From Acrocarpospora macrocephala (GTDB lineage Bacteria > Actinomycetota > Actinomycetes > Streptosporangiales > Streptosporangiaceae): a stretch of 64,000 nucleotides of DNA. The DNA lies in contig NZ_BLAE01000016.1 in NCBI RefSeq assembly GCF_009687865.1, forward strand, positions 62,001 through 126,000. Reading direction: 5' to 3'. The stretch's first letter is position 1, and each line of letters begins with the position of its first letter. The position numbers and the translations under genes were made by a program. A model generated the notes under the pieces. The model was not told the origin of the DNA. It worked only from the letters and a program-made list of their open reading frames with translations, and did not search any database. This document shows positions 45,242 through 54,333 of this stretch, in pieces.

Positions 45242-45254
45242 CGCGGACCGTAAC
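45238..45254 (+). promoter_or_regulatory. Catabolic operator, site 8 (rightward, shares a half-site)
   Basis: TTAACGCGGACCGTAAC on the plus strand, 24 nt before ATG 45279 of the ALDH gene. Overlaps site 7 through the GTTAAC palindrome, making a three-half-site divergent operator. Confidence 0.65.
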
Positions 45255-45278
45255 GACGCGCCCGCGACCCTTGCCGGC

Positions 45279-46679
45279 ATGCGAGTTCCTGAGATGACGA
45301 TCGGCGGCGCCGCCGCGCCCGCGAAGGGGACGTTCGACGTCTACGCCCCCGCGACCGGGGAGGTGCTCGCCCGCCCGCCGGAGTGCACCCCCGACCAGGT
45401 CGAGGACGTCATGACCGCCATGACGGACGCCTTCCCCGGATGGGCACGCGCCGACCGGGGGCCCACCCTGCTGGCCGCCGCCGACGCCCTTGAGGCCCGC
45501 GCCGAAGAGGTCGCCGACGTCGTCGCACAGGAACTGGGCGCCCAGCGGGCGCAGGCCGCTTTCCAGGTCACGGGCCTGGCCGGGTTCTTCCGCTACTACG
45601 CGGACCTGGAGTTGCCCCGCGAGGTGCTCAAGGACGACGGGCAGGCTCTCGTCGAGGTCGTGCGTCGCCCGGTCGGCCCGGTCGTGGCCATCCCCCCGTG
45701 GAACGGGCCGCTCTACATGGCCGGGATGAAGGTGGCTCCGGCGCTGGCGGCGGGCAACCCGGTCGTGCTGAAGCCGTCGCCGTTCACTCCCCTGTCGAGC
45801 CTGCTGGTCGGCGAGATCCTGCGCGAGGTGTTCCCGCCCGGCGTGCTCAACGTGGTCAGCGGGGGCGCCAGTCTCGGCGGGCTGCTGACCGCGCATCCCG
45901 TACCCAGGAAAATCAGTTTCACCGGCTCGGTGGCCACCGGGCAGAAGGTCGCGATGGCCGCGGCGGCGGACCTCAAGCGGGTCACCCTCGAACTGGGCGG
46001 CAACGACGCGGCGGTACTGCTGGACGACATCGACGTCGCCGAGGTGGCCGCGTCGCTGTTCCGGGCGGGCTTCCACAACTGCGGCCAGGTGTGCGTGGCG
46101 CCCAAGCGCGTCTTCGCCCCCGCCTCCCGCTACGACGACCTGGTGGACGCGCTGTCCGCGCTGGCCCGCGCAGCGAAGGTCGGCGGACCCGGCGAGGAGG
46201 GGGTCACGGTCGGCCCGGTCCAGAACGCCGCCCAACTCGCCCACGTGGAGGCCCTGGCGGCCGACGCCGCCGCCAAGGGGGCCGTCCTGTCGGCGGGCGG
46301 CGGGCGGGTCGACCGGCCGGGATACTTCTTCGCGCCCGCCATCGTCTCCGGCGCCGTGGAGGGCATGCGGGTCGTCGACGAGGAGCAGTTCGGCCCGCTC
46401 ATGCCGGTCATCCGGTACGACGACCTGGAGGACGCGATCCGCCGGGCCAACGCCACCCCCTATGGCCTGGGCGCCTCGGCCTGGTCGGCGGACGTGGACC
46501 GGGCGGTCGCCGTCGCCGACCGGCTGGAGGCGGGACAGGTGTGGGTCAACACCCACTTCGCGACCCTCGGCCCGCCGCAGCCGGTCGTCGGGACCAAACA
46601 CAGCGGGCTCGGGGTCGAGAAGGGGCACTGGGGCCTTGCGTCGTTCACCGATGTCCGGGTCAGGTACGTGACCCGGTAG
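45279..46679 (+). CDS. Aldehyde dehydrogenase (branch 4)
   Basis: A 466-residue [37 protein letters not shown] (Glu), [18 protein letters not shown] (Cys), and [15 protein letters not shown] at the C-terminus. It is closest in pattern to the ALDHs at 24592 and 28869. ATG 45279 is used; ATG 45294 is possible. It stands alone on the plus strand, divergent from the P450 gene, and ends 3 nt before the stop of the converging binding-protein gene. Confidence 0.9.
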   Translation: MRVPEMTIGGAAAPAKGTFDVYAPATGEVLARPPECTPDQVEDVMTAMTDAFPGWARADRGPTLLAAADALEARAEEVADVVAQELGAQRAQAAFQVTGLAGFFRYYADLELPREVLKDDGQALVEVVRRPVGPVVAIPPWNGPLYMAGMKVAPALAAGNPVVLKPSPFTPLSSLLVGEILREVFPPGVLNVVSGGASLGGLLTAHPVPRKISFTGSVATGQKVAMAAAADLKRVTLELGGNDAAVLLDDIDVAEVAASLFRAGFHNCGQVCVAPKRVFAPASRYDDLVDALSALARAAKVGGPGEEGVTVGPVQNAAQLAHVEALAADAAAKGAVLSAGGGRVDRPGYFFAPAIVSGAVEGMRVVDEEQFGPLMPVIRYDDLEDAIRRANATPYGLGASAWSADVDRAVAVADRLEAGQVWVNTHFATLGPPQPVVGTKHSGLGVEKGHWGLASFTDVRVRYVTR

Positions 46680-46682
46680 GTC

Positions 46683-47786
46683 CTACTTCCCGGCGAGCAC
46701 GTCCTGGATGTAGGTCGAGTCGAACATCTGCTCCACGGTGAAGTCGGTGTCGTACTTGAGCGTGTCGGGGATCTGACGGAAGTACTTCTGCACCTCGACC
46801 ACGCTCTCCTGGAGCGGGAACTCCGCGTCGAAGTACGGCGAGGGCAGTTTGGCGAGCTGGTCGTCGGCCATCTCCAGCGACTGGCTGAGCGCGGCCCTCA
46901 CCTCGGCGTTGTCCTTCAGGAAGTCCCCCTGGAGGTAGGTCCGGGTGGTCCGGGCCATCGCCCGCACGAACGCCCGCGCGGCGTCGTCGCCCTTCTCCTT
47001 CATGGTCGAGCCGAGCGTGTAGCCGAAGCCGGGGGTCAGCTCGTAGGCGCCGTCGAGGAACTGGCAGCAGGCGTCGCCGACCAACGCCTGCTGGAACGGG
47101 GTGATCACCTGGCCGACCAGGGCCGCGCCGTTCTTCACCGCGACCGCGATCTCACTGACCGCGAGGCTCTCGAACTGGAGCTCGTCCAGCGTCACCTGAT
47201 CGGCGCCGGGGAGTGTCTGGATGTACTTCCACAGGTACGAGGACGCGACGGTGGGCTTGCCGCCCGAGGTGTAGATCTTCACGCCCTTGAAGTCGGTGGC
47301 CTGGAGTTGCCCGTCGTCGCCCAGCAGCTTCTTGTTGATCCAGAAGCCGTGGCTGCTGCCCTCCCGCTGGCCGGAACCCGGGAAGATCCACTTCTGGTCG
47401 GGCTGCCCGGCCAGCACATTGAACGACCCGGCGGTGTACGACTGCTGGGCGATGTCCAGCTCGCCCTGGGTGACCAGCAGGATGATCTCCTGCGGCCCCA
47501 TCTCGGTGATCTGGACGTCGAGGTTCTCCTTCTCGAACTCGCCGAGCGCCTTGGCGACGTACACGGGCGCGAACGAGGCGGTCTTCGCGCCGAGCCCGAC
47601 CTTGAGCGTGACCCGCTCGGGGAGCGGCTTGGGCGCGAGCGGGCCCGACTCGGTGGCGGCGGTCGTCGGTGGGGCGGCCCGGGTGCCGCCATCCTCGGTG
47701 GCGCCCCCGCAGGACGCTAGCAGTAGTGCCGCGAGGCAGATCGTTCCCCCGATGGCCAGGCGGCCGGGTCTGGTGGTGTGTTTCAT
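46683..47786 (-). CDS. ABC importer substrate-binding lipoprotein (NMT1/SsuA type), copy 2
   Basis: A 367-residue lipoprotein: signal ICLAALLLASC (lipobox), a Thr/Ala linker, LKVGLGAKTASFAPVYVAKALG and KENLDVQITEMGP. It is clearly paralogous to the product of 36922-38010 and shares the segments ARTTRTYLQGDF and a Cys-Cys pair (GDACCQFLDGAYE). Two binding proteins with one permease/ATPase set suggest two related ligands, or a high/low affinity pair. ATG 47786 with AGGGAG upstream. Monocistronic. Confidence 0.85.
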   Translation of the reverse strand: MKHTTRPGRLAIGGTICLAALLLASCGGATEDGGTRAAPPTTAATESGPLAPKPLPERVTLKVGLGAKTASFAPVYVAKALGEFEKENLDVQITEMGPQEIILLVTQGELDIAQQSYTAGSFNVLAGQPDQKWIFPGSGQREGSSHGFWINKKLLGDDGQLQATDFKGVKIYTSGGKPTVASSYLWKYIQTLPGADQVTLDELQFESLAVSEIAVAVKNGAALVGQVITPFQQALVGDACCQFLDGAYELTPGFGYTLGSTMKEKGDDAARAFVRAMARTTRTYLQGDFLKDNAEVRAALSQSLEMADDQLAKLPSPYFDAEFPLQESVVEVQKYFRQIPDTLKYDTDFTVEQMFDSTYIQDVLAGK

Positions 47787-47844
47787 ACGCGCGTTCTCCC
47801 TACGACATGCCGGTTCGGCGTGCCGGAAAGGTCGCGCGCGCGTC

Positions 47845-47861
47845 GTTAACCGCGTCATTAC
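47845..47861 (-). promoter_or_regulatory. Catabolic operator, site 9 (leftward)
   Basis: GTAATGACGCGGTTAAC in the direction of transcription, 58 nt before the ATG of the second binding lipoprotein gene; paired with site 10 in the divergent region. Confidence 0.65.
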
Positions 47862-47871
47862 ACCTGCCGGG

Positions 47872-47888
47872 ATAACGGCCCGGCTAAT
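47872..47888 (+). promoter_or_regulatory. Catabolic operator, site 10 (rightward)
   Basis: ATAACGGCCCGGCTAAT on the plus strand, 24 nt before GTG 47913 of the CoA-transferase pair. The second half-site begins with C instead of a purine. Confidence 0.58.
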
Positions 47889-47912
47889 GCCCCGGAGGCG
47901 AGACTCGGGCGC

Positions 47913-49127
47913 GTGACGACCCCTGAAGACCGGCCGCTGGCCGGAGTGCGGATCCTGGCCCTCGAACAGATGCTCGCCCTGCCGGTCGCGACGCAGATCC
48001 TCGCCCGGCTTGGTGCGGACGTGGTGAAGATCGAACCACCGGGCGGCGACGGCGGCCGGGCCTCCAGGCCCACCGTCGCCGACCGGAGTGGCGCCCAGGT
48101 CGGCGCGACGTTCATCCGCGGCAACGCGGGCAAACGCAGCATCGTCGTCGACCTCAAACAGCCCGAGGGCGTCGCCCTGGTACACGCGCTGCTGCCCCGG
48201 TTCGACGTCTTCGCCGAGAACCTGCGGCCCGGCGTCGCCCGGCGGCTGGGAGTCGACCAGGAGACCGTCGCCAGCATCTCCCCGTCGACCCTCTACCTGT
48301 CGGTCTCCGGCTTCGGCAACTCCGGTTCCCCGTACGCCGCCTGGCCCGCCTTCGCGGCGGTCGGTGAGGCGATCGCGGGTCTGTACGAGTTGCGCCGCCC
48401 CGAGGGCGAACTCCCGAGAGTCGGCGCGGGCGGCGCGATCGGCGACCTGGCCACCGCGTTGTACGCCACCATCGGCATCCTGGCCGGCCTGCGGCAACGG
48501 GAACGTACGGGCATCGGCGGCTATGTCGACATCGCGATGGCCGACGCCGCGCTGGCGATGAACGACATGGGCCCCAACCTGTGGTCGATGAACGCCCCCG
48601 ACGTGGCCAAGGGCCGCAACATCGGCGTGCTCACCGCCTTCGCCGCGAAGGAGGGCCACTTCGTGGTCTCGGTGATCCGGGAGCACCTGTGGAAACGTTT
48701 CGCCGAGACGGTCGGCCACCCCGAGTGGCTGACCGACGAACGCCTGCGCACCCGCGCGGACTGGTCGGCCCGGGTGGACGACGTCATCCGGCCGGGAGTC
48801 GAGGCGTGGGCGGCCGACAAGTCCAAGCAGGAGGCCGCGTCCCTGCTGGCGGCGGCCGGGGTTCCGGCCGCGCCCAGCAACGAGGCCGCCGACGTCGCCG
48901 CCGACCCCCACTACGCGACGCGGTCGATGTTGCATCCCGTCCAGGGCCTGGCGACCGACGACGTGCTGGTCGTCGGTGATCCCGTCAAGTTCCTCGGTAC
49001 GGCCGAACCCGCCCCCGGCCCGCTCCCGGTCCTGGGCGAGCACACCGGGCAGATCCTGCGCGACGAACTGGGCCTAGCCCCCGAGGAGATCGAGCGCCTC
49101 GCCGAGACCGGGGTCGTGACATGCTGA
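47913..49127 (+). CDS. Class III CoA-transferase (CaiB/BaiF), second
   Basis: A 404-residue CoA-transferase: GVRILALEQMLALPVATQIL, LGADVVKIEPPGGDGG, NLRPGVARRLG, and GGAIGDLATALYAT with the catalytic Asp. The GTG start is followed by a second CoA-transferase gene that overlaps it by 7 nt; adjacent pairs of this family often form heteromers or act in sequence. It would activate an acid with CoA from another acyl-CoA. Confidence 0.86.
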   Translation: MTTPEDRPLAGVRILALEQMLALPVATQILARLGADVVKIEPPGGDGGRASRPTVADRSGAQVGATFIRGNAGKRSIVVDLKQPEGVALVHALLPRFDVFAENLRPGVARRLGVDQETVASISPSTLYLSVSGFGNSGSPYAAWPAFAAVGEAIAGLYELRRPEGELPRVGAGGAIGDLATALYATIGILAGLRQRERTGIGGYVDIAMADAALAMNDMGPNLWSMNAPDVAKGRNIGVLTAFAAKEGHFVVSVIREHLWKRFAETVGHPEWLTDERLRTRADWSARVDDVIRPGVEAWAADKSKQEAASLLAAAGVPAAPSNEAADVAADPHYATRSMLHPVQGLATDDVLVVGDPVKFLGTAEPAPGPLPVLGEHTGQILRDELGLAPEEIERLAETGVVTC

Positions 49128-50269
49128 CCGACCTCACGATCGTCGACTTCTCCACGCAGGGCCCCGGACCGCGCAGCACCCGGTTGCTGGCCGACTACGG
49201 CGCCCGCCTGATCAAGGTCCGCCCCACGAACGCCCGCAACCGCCTGCTGGAACCCCCGCCCTACTCCTACAGCGGCGACCGGGACGTCGAGCGCATCCGG
49301 ATCGACCTGAAGGACCCGGCGGGCCAGGCGGCGGCCCGCGACCTGGTCTGCCTGGCCGACGTGGTCGTGGAGAGTTTCCGGCCCGGCCGGGCCAGCCGCC
49401 TGGGCATCGGCTACGAGGACCTGTCGAAGGTGCGTCCCGGCCTGGTCTACTGCTCGGTCTCCGGCTACGGCCAGACCGGCCCCTACGCCGACCGGCCCGG
49501 CCACGACCTCAACTACCTCGGCATCGCCGGATACGTCGACGTCACCGGCAGAACGGCGGAAGGGGTGTCCGCGCTCCCCGGCGCCACCGTGGCGGACGGC
49601 GCGGGTGGCCTGTGCGCCGCCCTGGCCGTACTCGCGGCCGTGGTGCGCAGCCGCTCGACCGGAGAGGGCGCCTACCTCGACGTGTCGGTCACCGAGGCGG
49701 CGATCCGCATGACGGGCCTGTTCCTCGACGAACACCTCGCGACCGGCGCCGACATCTCTCCCGGCGGTCATCGCCTCACCGGCGGCCTGGCCTGCTACGA
49801 CGTCTACGCGGCCGGCGACGGCCAGATCACCGTGGCCGCCCTCGAACCCCACTTCTGGCGCCGGTTGTGCGAACTGCTCGCCCTCCCTGACCACCTGCTG
49901 ACCCGCCAGCGCGACCCGGAGGCGCAACCAGAGATCCGCGCCCTGCTCCGCGAGCGTTTCCGCACCGGGTCCCGGCGGCACTGGGTCGACCTGCTCGGCG
50001 CCGAGTGTTGTGTCGGTCCCGTCCACACCGTCGCGGAGGTCTTCGCCGACCCCCAGCTCCGCGGCAGGGGTCTCACCTGGCAGGTCCCCCGCGCCAACGG
50101 AGCGAGGGTCGAGCAGCTCGCCCCCAACCTGGCCGGAGGACCATCGAGCCCCCGGCCGGGAACGGTACTGCGGGACAAGTCGGAGACCGACACCGCAGCC
50201 CTGCTCAGCGAGGCGGGGCTGCTCGACCGGGACATCGAGACGCTGCGCTCGGCCGGCGTGGTGGAATGA
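49121..50269 (+). CDS. Class III CoA-transferase (CaiB/BaiF), third
   Basis: A 382-residue member of the family: [47 protein letters not shown], and [15 protein letters not shown] with the catalytic Asp. The N-terminal region before the Rossmann unit is short (MLTDL). It overlaps the preceding CoA-transferase gene. Its TGA stop (50267-50269) directly abuts the stop of the converging regulator gene with no base between. Confidence 0.86.
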   Translation: MLTDLTIVDFSTQGPGPRSTRLLADYGARLIKVRPTNARNRLLEPPPYSYSGDRDVERIRIDLKDPAGQAAARDLVCLADVVVESFRPGRASRLGIGYEDLSKVRPGLVYCSVSGYGQTGPYADRPGHDLNYLGIAGYVDVTGRTAEGVSALPGATVADGAGGLCAALAVLAAVVRSRSTGEGAYLDVSVTEAAIRMTGLFLDEHLATGADISPGGHRLTGGLACYDVYAAGDGQITVAALEPHFWRRLCELLALPDHLLTRQRDPEAQPEIRALLRERFRTGSRRHWVDLLGAECCVGPVHTVAEVFADPQLRGRGLTWQVPRANGARVEQLAPNLAGGPSSPRPGTVLRDKSETDTAALLSEAGLLDRDIETLRSAGVVE

Positions 50270-53200
50270 TCACGCCTGCTCGTGTACGGCCAGAGCCGGG
50301 GACGACATGCTGAGCAGTTGCCGCGCGTACCCCGGCTCCAGCCCCAGCTCCTTGAGGGCGGCCGCCGCCCGCCGGTAGACCGCCAGGCACGAGCTCTCAC
50401 TCCCCACCGACCGCTCCACCGTCAGCAGCAACCGGTAGGCCGGGTCGCAGAACCGGTTGAGCGCGAGCAGCGCCTCGCACTCCTCCCTGGCCGCGATCGG
50501 GTCACCCTGCTCGATCAGCAGCGTGACCAGCTCCAGCCGGGCCTCCTCCTCCATGATCTCGATCTGCTGGCGGCGTTCCTCGGCCCACTGGAGGCTGGAA
50601 CTCTCCAGGTACCTGCCGTTGATCAGGGCGAGCGCCTCACCGAGCCGCTGAACCCGTTCCGGTCCCGGCACCACGCTCGTGGTGTGCAGCAGTTGCTCGA
50701 ACCGCACGTCCACCGCCTCGATCCACACGCCGTCCTGCACGGCGAGCTGGTTGCGGCCCTGGCGGACCAGGGCTATTCCCGTCGCCCGGGTGAACTTGTG
50801 GATGATCTGCCGGAAGTGGTTGCCGCCGTTGCGCTGGCTCGCCTCGGGAAAGAGCTCCTGCTGGAGTTTCGTACGGTCCACCCCGCGCGGATGCAGCGCC
50901 AGATACGCGGCCAACTCGATGATCTTGATGCGTCCGACGTTCAGCCGGTCACCGTTGAACAGGATGTCGCGCTCCAGCCCGAACGGCTGCACGCTCAGAT
51001 AGATCGGCTGGTCCGCACGCGGCTCACTGACCAGGCGGGTGAGCCCCACCGCCGACGCCGAGAAGAACAACCGGCGCCACCGGGTGTCGGCCGGGTCCCT
51101 GGCGATCTCCCGTTCGAGGATCGTGGGGAACATCCGGATCACTTCGAGCAGCCCGTTGAAACTGCCGATCAGCGACGCCGTGTGATAGGCCAGCTTGGCC
51201 ATCTCCCCGGATTCGTGCGTGTCCCCGGCCTGGTGCGCGGCCTCGCTCAGACAGGCCGCCGCCGCCGGAAGGAACAACCGCCGCTGCGCCGTCTGCATCG
51301 ACCGGACGGCCTCACGCAGGATCAACTGGGCCTCGCGGGTACGACCGGCCCGGAGGTAGGCGAGCCCGAGGAACGCCTGCGCCCATTCGAGGATCGCGGT
51401 CTCGCCCCGGTTCGACAGCCCGTTGATGACGCCGTCGAGCATCGCCACCGCGTCGTCGGCCCGGTCGAGGTTGAGCAGGATGTAGGCGGTGTAGACCTCG
51501 TACACGGCGGTCAGGGAGAAGTGGGTCTTGCGGCTGTCCTCGACCGCACGTCTGGCGGTCGCCAGCGCCTCGCCCATCCGTCCTTCCGACATGAGCATGA
51601 AGGACTCGATGAACCGCGACTGCGGCCGGGTACGCAGCTCCGGCGGCACCCGCCGCCACAGCGCCCTGGCCTTGGCCTGCTCGCCGCGCAACACCGGCGA
51701 GATGATCACGTTCGGGTTGATCACGGCCGTGTCGCCATCCTGCGGCACGAGCCGGTCCAGCTCCGACAACCGGCCCTGGAGGATCAGCCCCCAGGTGATG
51801 TGGCGTTCGACATCCGCCCAGTCCGACCCGAGGACCGGGGCCGCGGGCGTGACGCCGGTGGCGGCGTCGAGCATGAACGAAACCGCCTCGGCGCGGTAGT
51901 CACCCCGGTACTTGCGCAGCAGACGTTGCGCCACCCGCGGTTCGGCCTGCATAGCCCACGCGACCGTCGCCAAGAGCCCCGGGTCGGCGTCCGTGGCCTC
52001 ACGCAGCCCGCCGCGCTGGTCCAGCCGCCGGATCAGGTCGATGACGTGCTCGAAACGCCGGGTGCCGTGCAGCGCCCTGATCGAGGCGGCGAGCAGCAGC
52101 GGGTTGGCGAGCACGATGTCCGGCCCGAGCACCTCGACCCACCGGTGCAGCGTGGGCCAGTCGGCGCGGCCGTAGAGCGAGAAGGCCGCCTGGGCGGCGA
52201 CCTGACCGGCCGCGTCCATATCCCCGGAGCCGAGCAGCAACTCGGTCGCCTCCTCGAACCGGCCGACCGACGCGAGGTAGGTCGCGTACCGCCGTACGAC
52301 AAGCGGATGGCGCGCGGGCGCGCGGGCGAGAAGCTGCTCGGCCAGGAAGGTACGGAACAACGAGTGGTATGTGATCGCCGCGCCCGTCGACGTGGTGGCC
52401 GGCAGGTGCTGCGCCGACAACCAGTCCCACAGGGCGTGCCCCTCACCTCCGGCCAGGGCGGTCGCGACCTCGCGTGTCATCACCGCCGCCACCGAGGAGT
52501 CCAGCAGGAAAGCCCGCTCCCGCTCCGGGAGCCGGTCGAGCAGCTGGGTCCCGAGGTAGGCGACGAAGTCCTTCACCTCGGGCATGCCCGCGACCGTGGG
52601 AAACCCGGACCGCGCGCCCAGGATGACCCCGGCCGCCCAGCCTCCGGTCGCGTCGTGCAGCAGGTCCGCCTCGTCGGAGTGGCCCACGAGGTCGCGTACC
52701 TCGTCGCGGGTGAAGTTCAGCACCGACTCGGTGATGACCGACATCGAGCCCTCGATCAGCCCCCGGCGCAGCGGCCAGGCGACGTCGGTGCGGCTCAGCA
52801 ACATCACTTGCGTCTCGGCGGGGGCGTACTCCAGGAAGACACCCAGGGCGGAGGCGGCCTCCTCGGAGGCGTAGACGTGGCTGCACTCGTCGAGCACCAG
52901 CAGGCGGCGGTCGGGCGGCAGGCTGTCGCCCAGGATGGCGGCGACCTCGTCGGCCGTGTGGTCGGCGCGCAGCGCGTCCCGGACGGCTGTGGTCCTGGCG
53001 CCGTCCGCCCCGTCGAGGCAGGCGGCCAGCCCGACCAGGAGCCGGGGAGCCGAGCCGTCGCTTCGGTCGAGCGAGAGCCAGGCGAGGGGAATGTCACCGG
53101 CCCGCGCGTAGAGCTGGGCCTGAATGGTCTTGCCGGCCCCACCGGCCGCCACCACCGCGAGGCACCGGACATCGGCGAAACGCCCGCGATATTCGTCGTT

Positions 53201-53296
53201 CACCCGGGCTCGGGACACAGGGGCGGGAGGAACCCCTGGAGGAGCGAGCCGGTGATTGAGGATGAACTGGTCAGGATTAGAAGAAACCGACGTCAT
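50270..53296 (-). CDS. Large STAND ATPase transcription regulator with C-terminal BTAD (SARP-like) domain, 1
   Basis: A 1008-residue regulator. An N-terminal P-loop ATPase of the MalT/STAND kind (Walker A AAGGAGKT at 51-57, Walker B RLLVLDECSHV near 135) is followed by TPR-like helical repeats in the middle. Near residue 780 there is an OmpR-like winged helix (NVGRIKIIELAAYLALHP ... GGNHFRQIIHKF) and then a BTAD helical domain to the end, the DNA-binding pair of SARP regulators. Such proteins act as ligand- and ATP-controlled activators. Paralogue at 57699-60581. Its own upstream region (53297-53466) is unusually AT-rich and lacks the 12-bp repeat operator. Likely controls the island. Confidence 0.82.
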   Translation of the reverse strand: MTSVSSNPDQFILNHRLAPPGVPPAPVSRARVNDEYRGRFADVRCLAVVAAGGAGKTIQAQLYARAGDIPLAWLSLDRSDGSAPRLLVGLAACLDGADGARTTAVRDALRADHTADEVAAILGDSLPPDRRLLVLDECSHVYASEEAASALGVFLEYAPAETQVMLLSRTDVAWPLRRGLIEGSMSVITESVLNFTRDEVRDLVGHSDEADLLHDATGGWAAGVILGARSGFPTVAGMPEVKDFVAYLGTQLLDRLPERERAFLLDSSVAAVMTREVATALAGGEGHALWDWLSAQHLPATTSTGAAITYHSLFRTFLAEQLLARAPARHPLVVRRYATYLASVGRFEEATELLLGSGDMDAAGQVAAQAAFSLYGRADWPTLHRWVEVLGPDIVLANPLLLAASIRALHGTRRFEHVIDLIRRLDQRGGLREATDADPGLLATVAWAMQAEPRVAQRLLRKYRGDYRAEAVSFMLDAATGVTPAAPVLGSDWADVERHITWGLILQGRLSELDRLVPQDGDTAVINPNVIISPVLRGEQAKARALWRRVPPELRTRPQSRFIESFMLMSEGRMGEALATARRAVEDSRKTHFSLTAVYEVYTAYILLNLDRADDAVAMLDGVINGLSNRGETAILEWAQAFLGLAYLRAGRTREAQLILREAVRSMQTAQRRLFLPAAAACLSEAAHQAGDTHESGEMAKLAYHTASLIGSFNGLLEVIRMFPTILEREIARDPADTRWRRLFFSASAVGLTRLVSEPRADQPIYLSVQPFGLERDILFNGDRLNVGRIKIIELAAYLALHPRGVDRTKLQQELFPEASQRNGGNHFRQIIHKFTRATGIALVRQGRNQLAVQDGVWIEAVDVRFEQLLHTTSVVPGPERVQRLGEALALINGRYLESSSLQWAEERRQQIEIMEEEARLELVTLLIEQGDPIAAREECEALLALNRFCDPAYRLLLTVERSVGSESSCLAVYRRAAAALKELGLEPGYARQLLSMSSPALAVHEQA

Positions 53297-53466
53297 GCTT
53301 GCTCCTCATGGCCTGGGCAGGAGCCCTACGTCCTTTTCGGCCGCGAGTGGAGCGGTGACACCACGAGAAGAAACCGCCCCACCACCCCTCGTTTTAACAC
53401 ATATGACACACTTTAGACATATAAGAACGTATTGTGATGCTATCGTGTTATTTGTCGTACTTATCG

Positions 53467-54333
53467 TTAGCGCGGTTTCCACGGGACGAGTAGCCGCCCG
53501 ATCGCTTTGACGCCCATCTGGAAAATGACACCCATGAGCGCGGCCACGATGATGCCGACGTACATACGCTCGGTGTCGAAGACCTGCCAGGAACTCCAGA
53601 TCACGAATCCGAGTCCGTCGGACCCCTGGATCATCTCGATGGCGATGAGCACCAGCACGGCCGTTCCCGACCCCAGTCGCAGCGCGACGAAGATCTCCGG
53701 AAGCACGGCGGGCACGATCAGGTGCCGAAAGGTCTGCATTCGGGTGGCCCCGAACGAGCGGATGGGCTCGTGCATGGCGTCCGAGACTCCCAGCACGGCC
53801 GCGCTGGTGGAGATGCAGGTGATGAAGAAGACCGCCAGGGCGGTCATGATGATCTTCGGCGCCGGGCCGAGCCCGAACACCAGCAGCATGAACGGGAACA
53901 GTGCCAGCTTCGGCACGGTGTAGAGCGCCGAGATGATCGGTTCGAGGGCGACCCGGATGGACCGGACCGTTCCGAAGATCAGGCCGAGCGCCACTCCGGC
54001 GATCGCCCCGGCGAGGTACCCGGTCAGCAACCGCTGGACGGTGACCCCCAGGTGCTCGGGCAGCAGCCCTGACTGGATGGTCTCCCACGCCTTGGCGAAC
54101 ACGCTCGCGGGAGCGGGCCAGAACTGCTCGTCCAGCACCCCGAGCGCGGTGGTGAGCTGCCAGAGCGACAACACCAGCACGGGGGTGCCCCACCGGAGCA
54201 GGTTGTCCTTGATACGGCGTCGCCGGGCGAACCGGACCCGGTCCGTCTCGACGGCACCCGGAACACGTGTGACGACCTGCCCGCCGGAGGACGCCCGGAG
54301 GCCCACCGAAGGCGCGGTCTGGTTGATGCTCAT
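53467..54333 (-). CDS. ABC importer permease (SsuC/TauC type)
   Basis: A 288-residue inner-membrane protein with about six hydrophobic segments and the permease loop GVSDAMHEPIRSFGATRMQTF. The region ALYTVPKLALFPFMLLVFG is typical of nitrate/sulfonate/taurine importers. The N-terminal 45 residues are a cytoplasmic extension. It overlaps the ATPase gene (ATGA). It should form the import channel used by the two NMT1-type lipoproteins, which are encoded elsewhere in the island. Confidence 0.9.
   Translation of the reverse strand: MSINQTAPSVGLRASSGGQVVTRVPGAVETDRVRFARRRRIKDNLLRWGTPVLVLSLWQLTTALGVLDEQFWPAPASVFAKAWETIQSGLLPEHLGVTVQRLLTGYLAGAIAGVALGLIFGTVRSIRVALEPIISALYTVPKLALFPFMLLVFGLGPAPKIIMTALAVFFITCISTSAAVLGVSDAMHEPIRSFGATRMQTFRHLIVPAVLPEIFVALRLGSGTAVLVLIAIEMIQGSDGLGFVIWSSWQVFDTERMYVGIIVAALMGVIFQMGVKAIGRLLVPWKPR

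Noticed and set aside
42972-46628. Single 1218-residue minus-strand frame
   Set aside because: Only the last 340 residues are real (alcohol dehydrogenase). The rest is antisense to the ALDH gene and out of frame with the P450.
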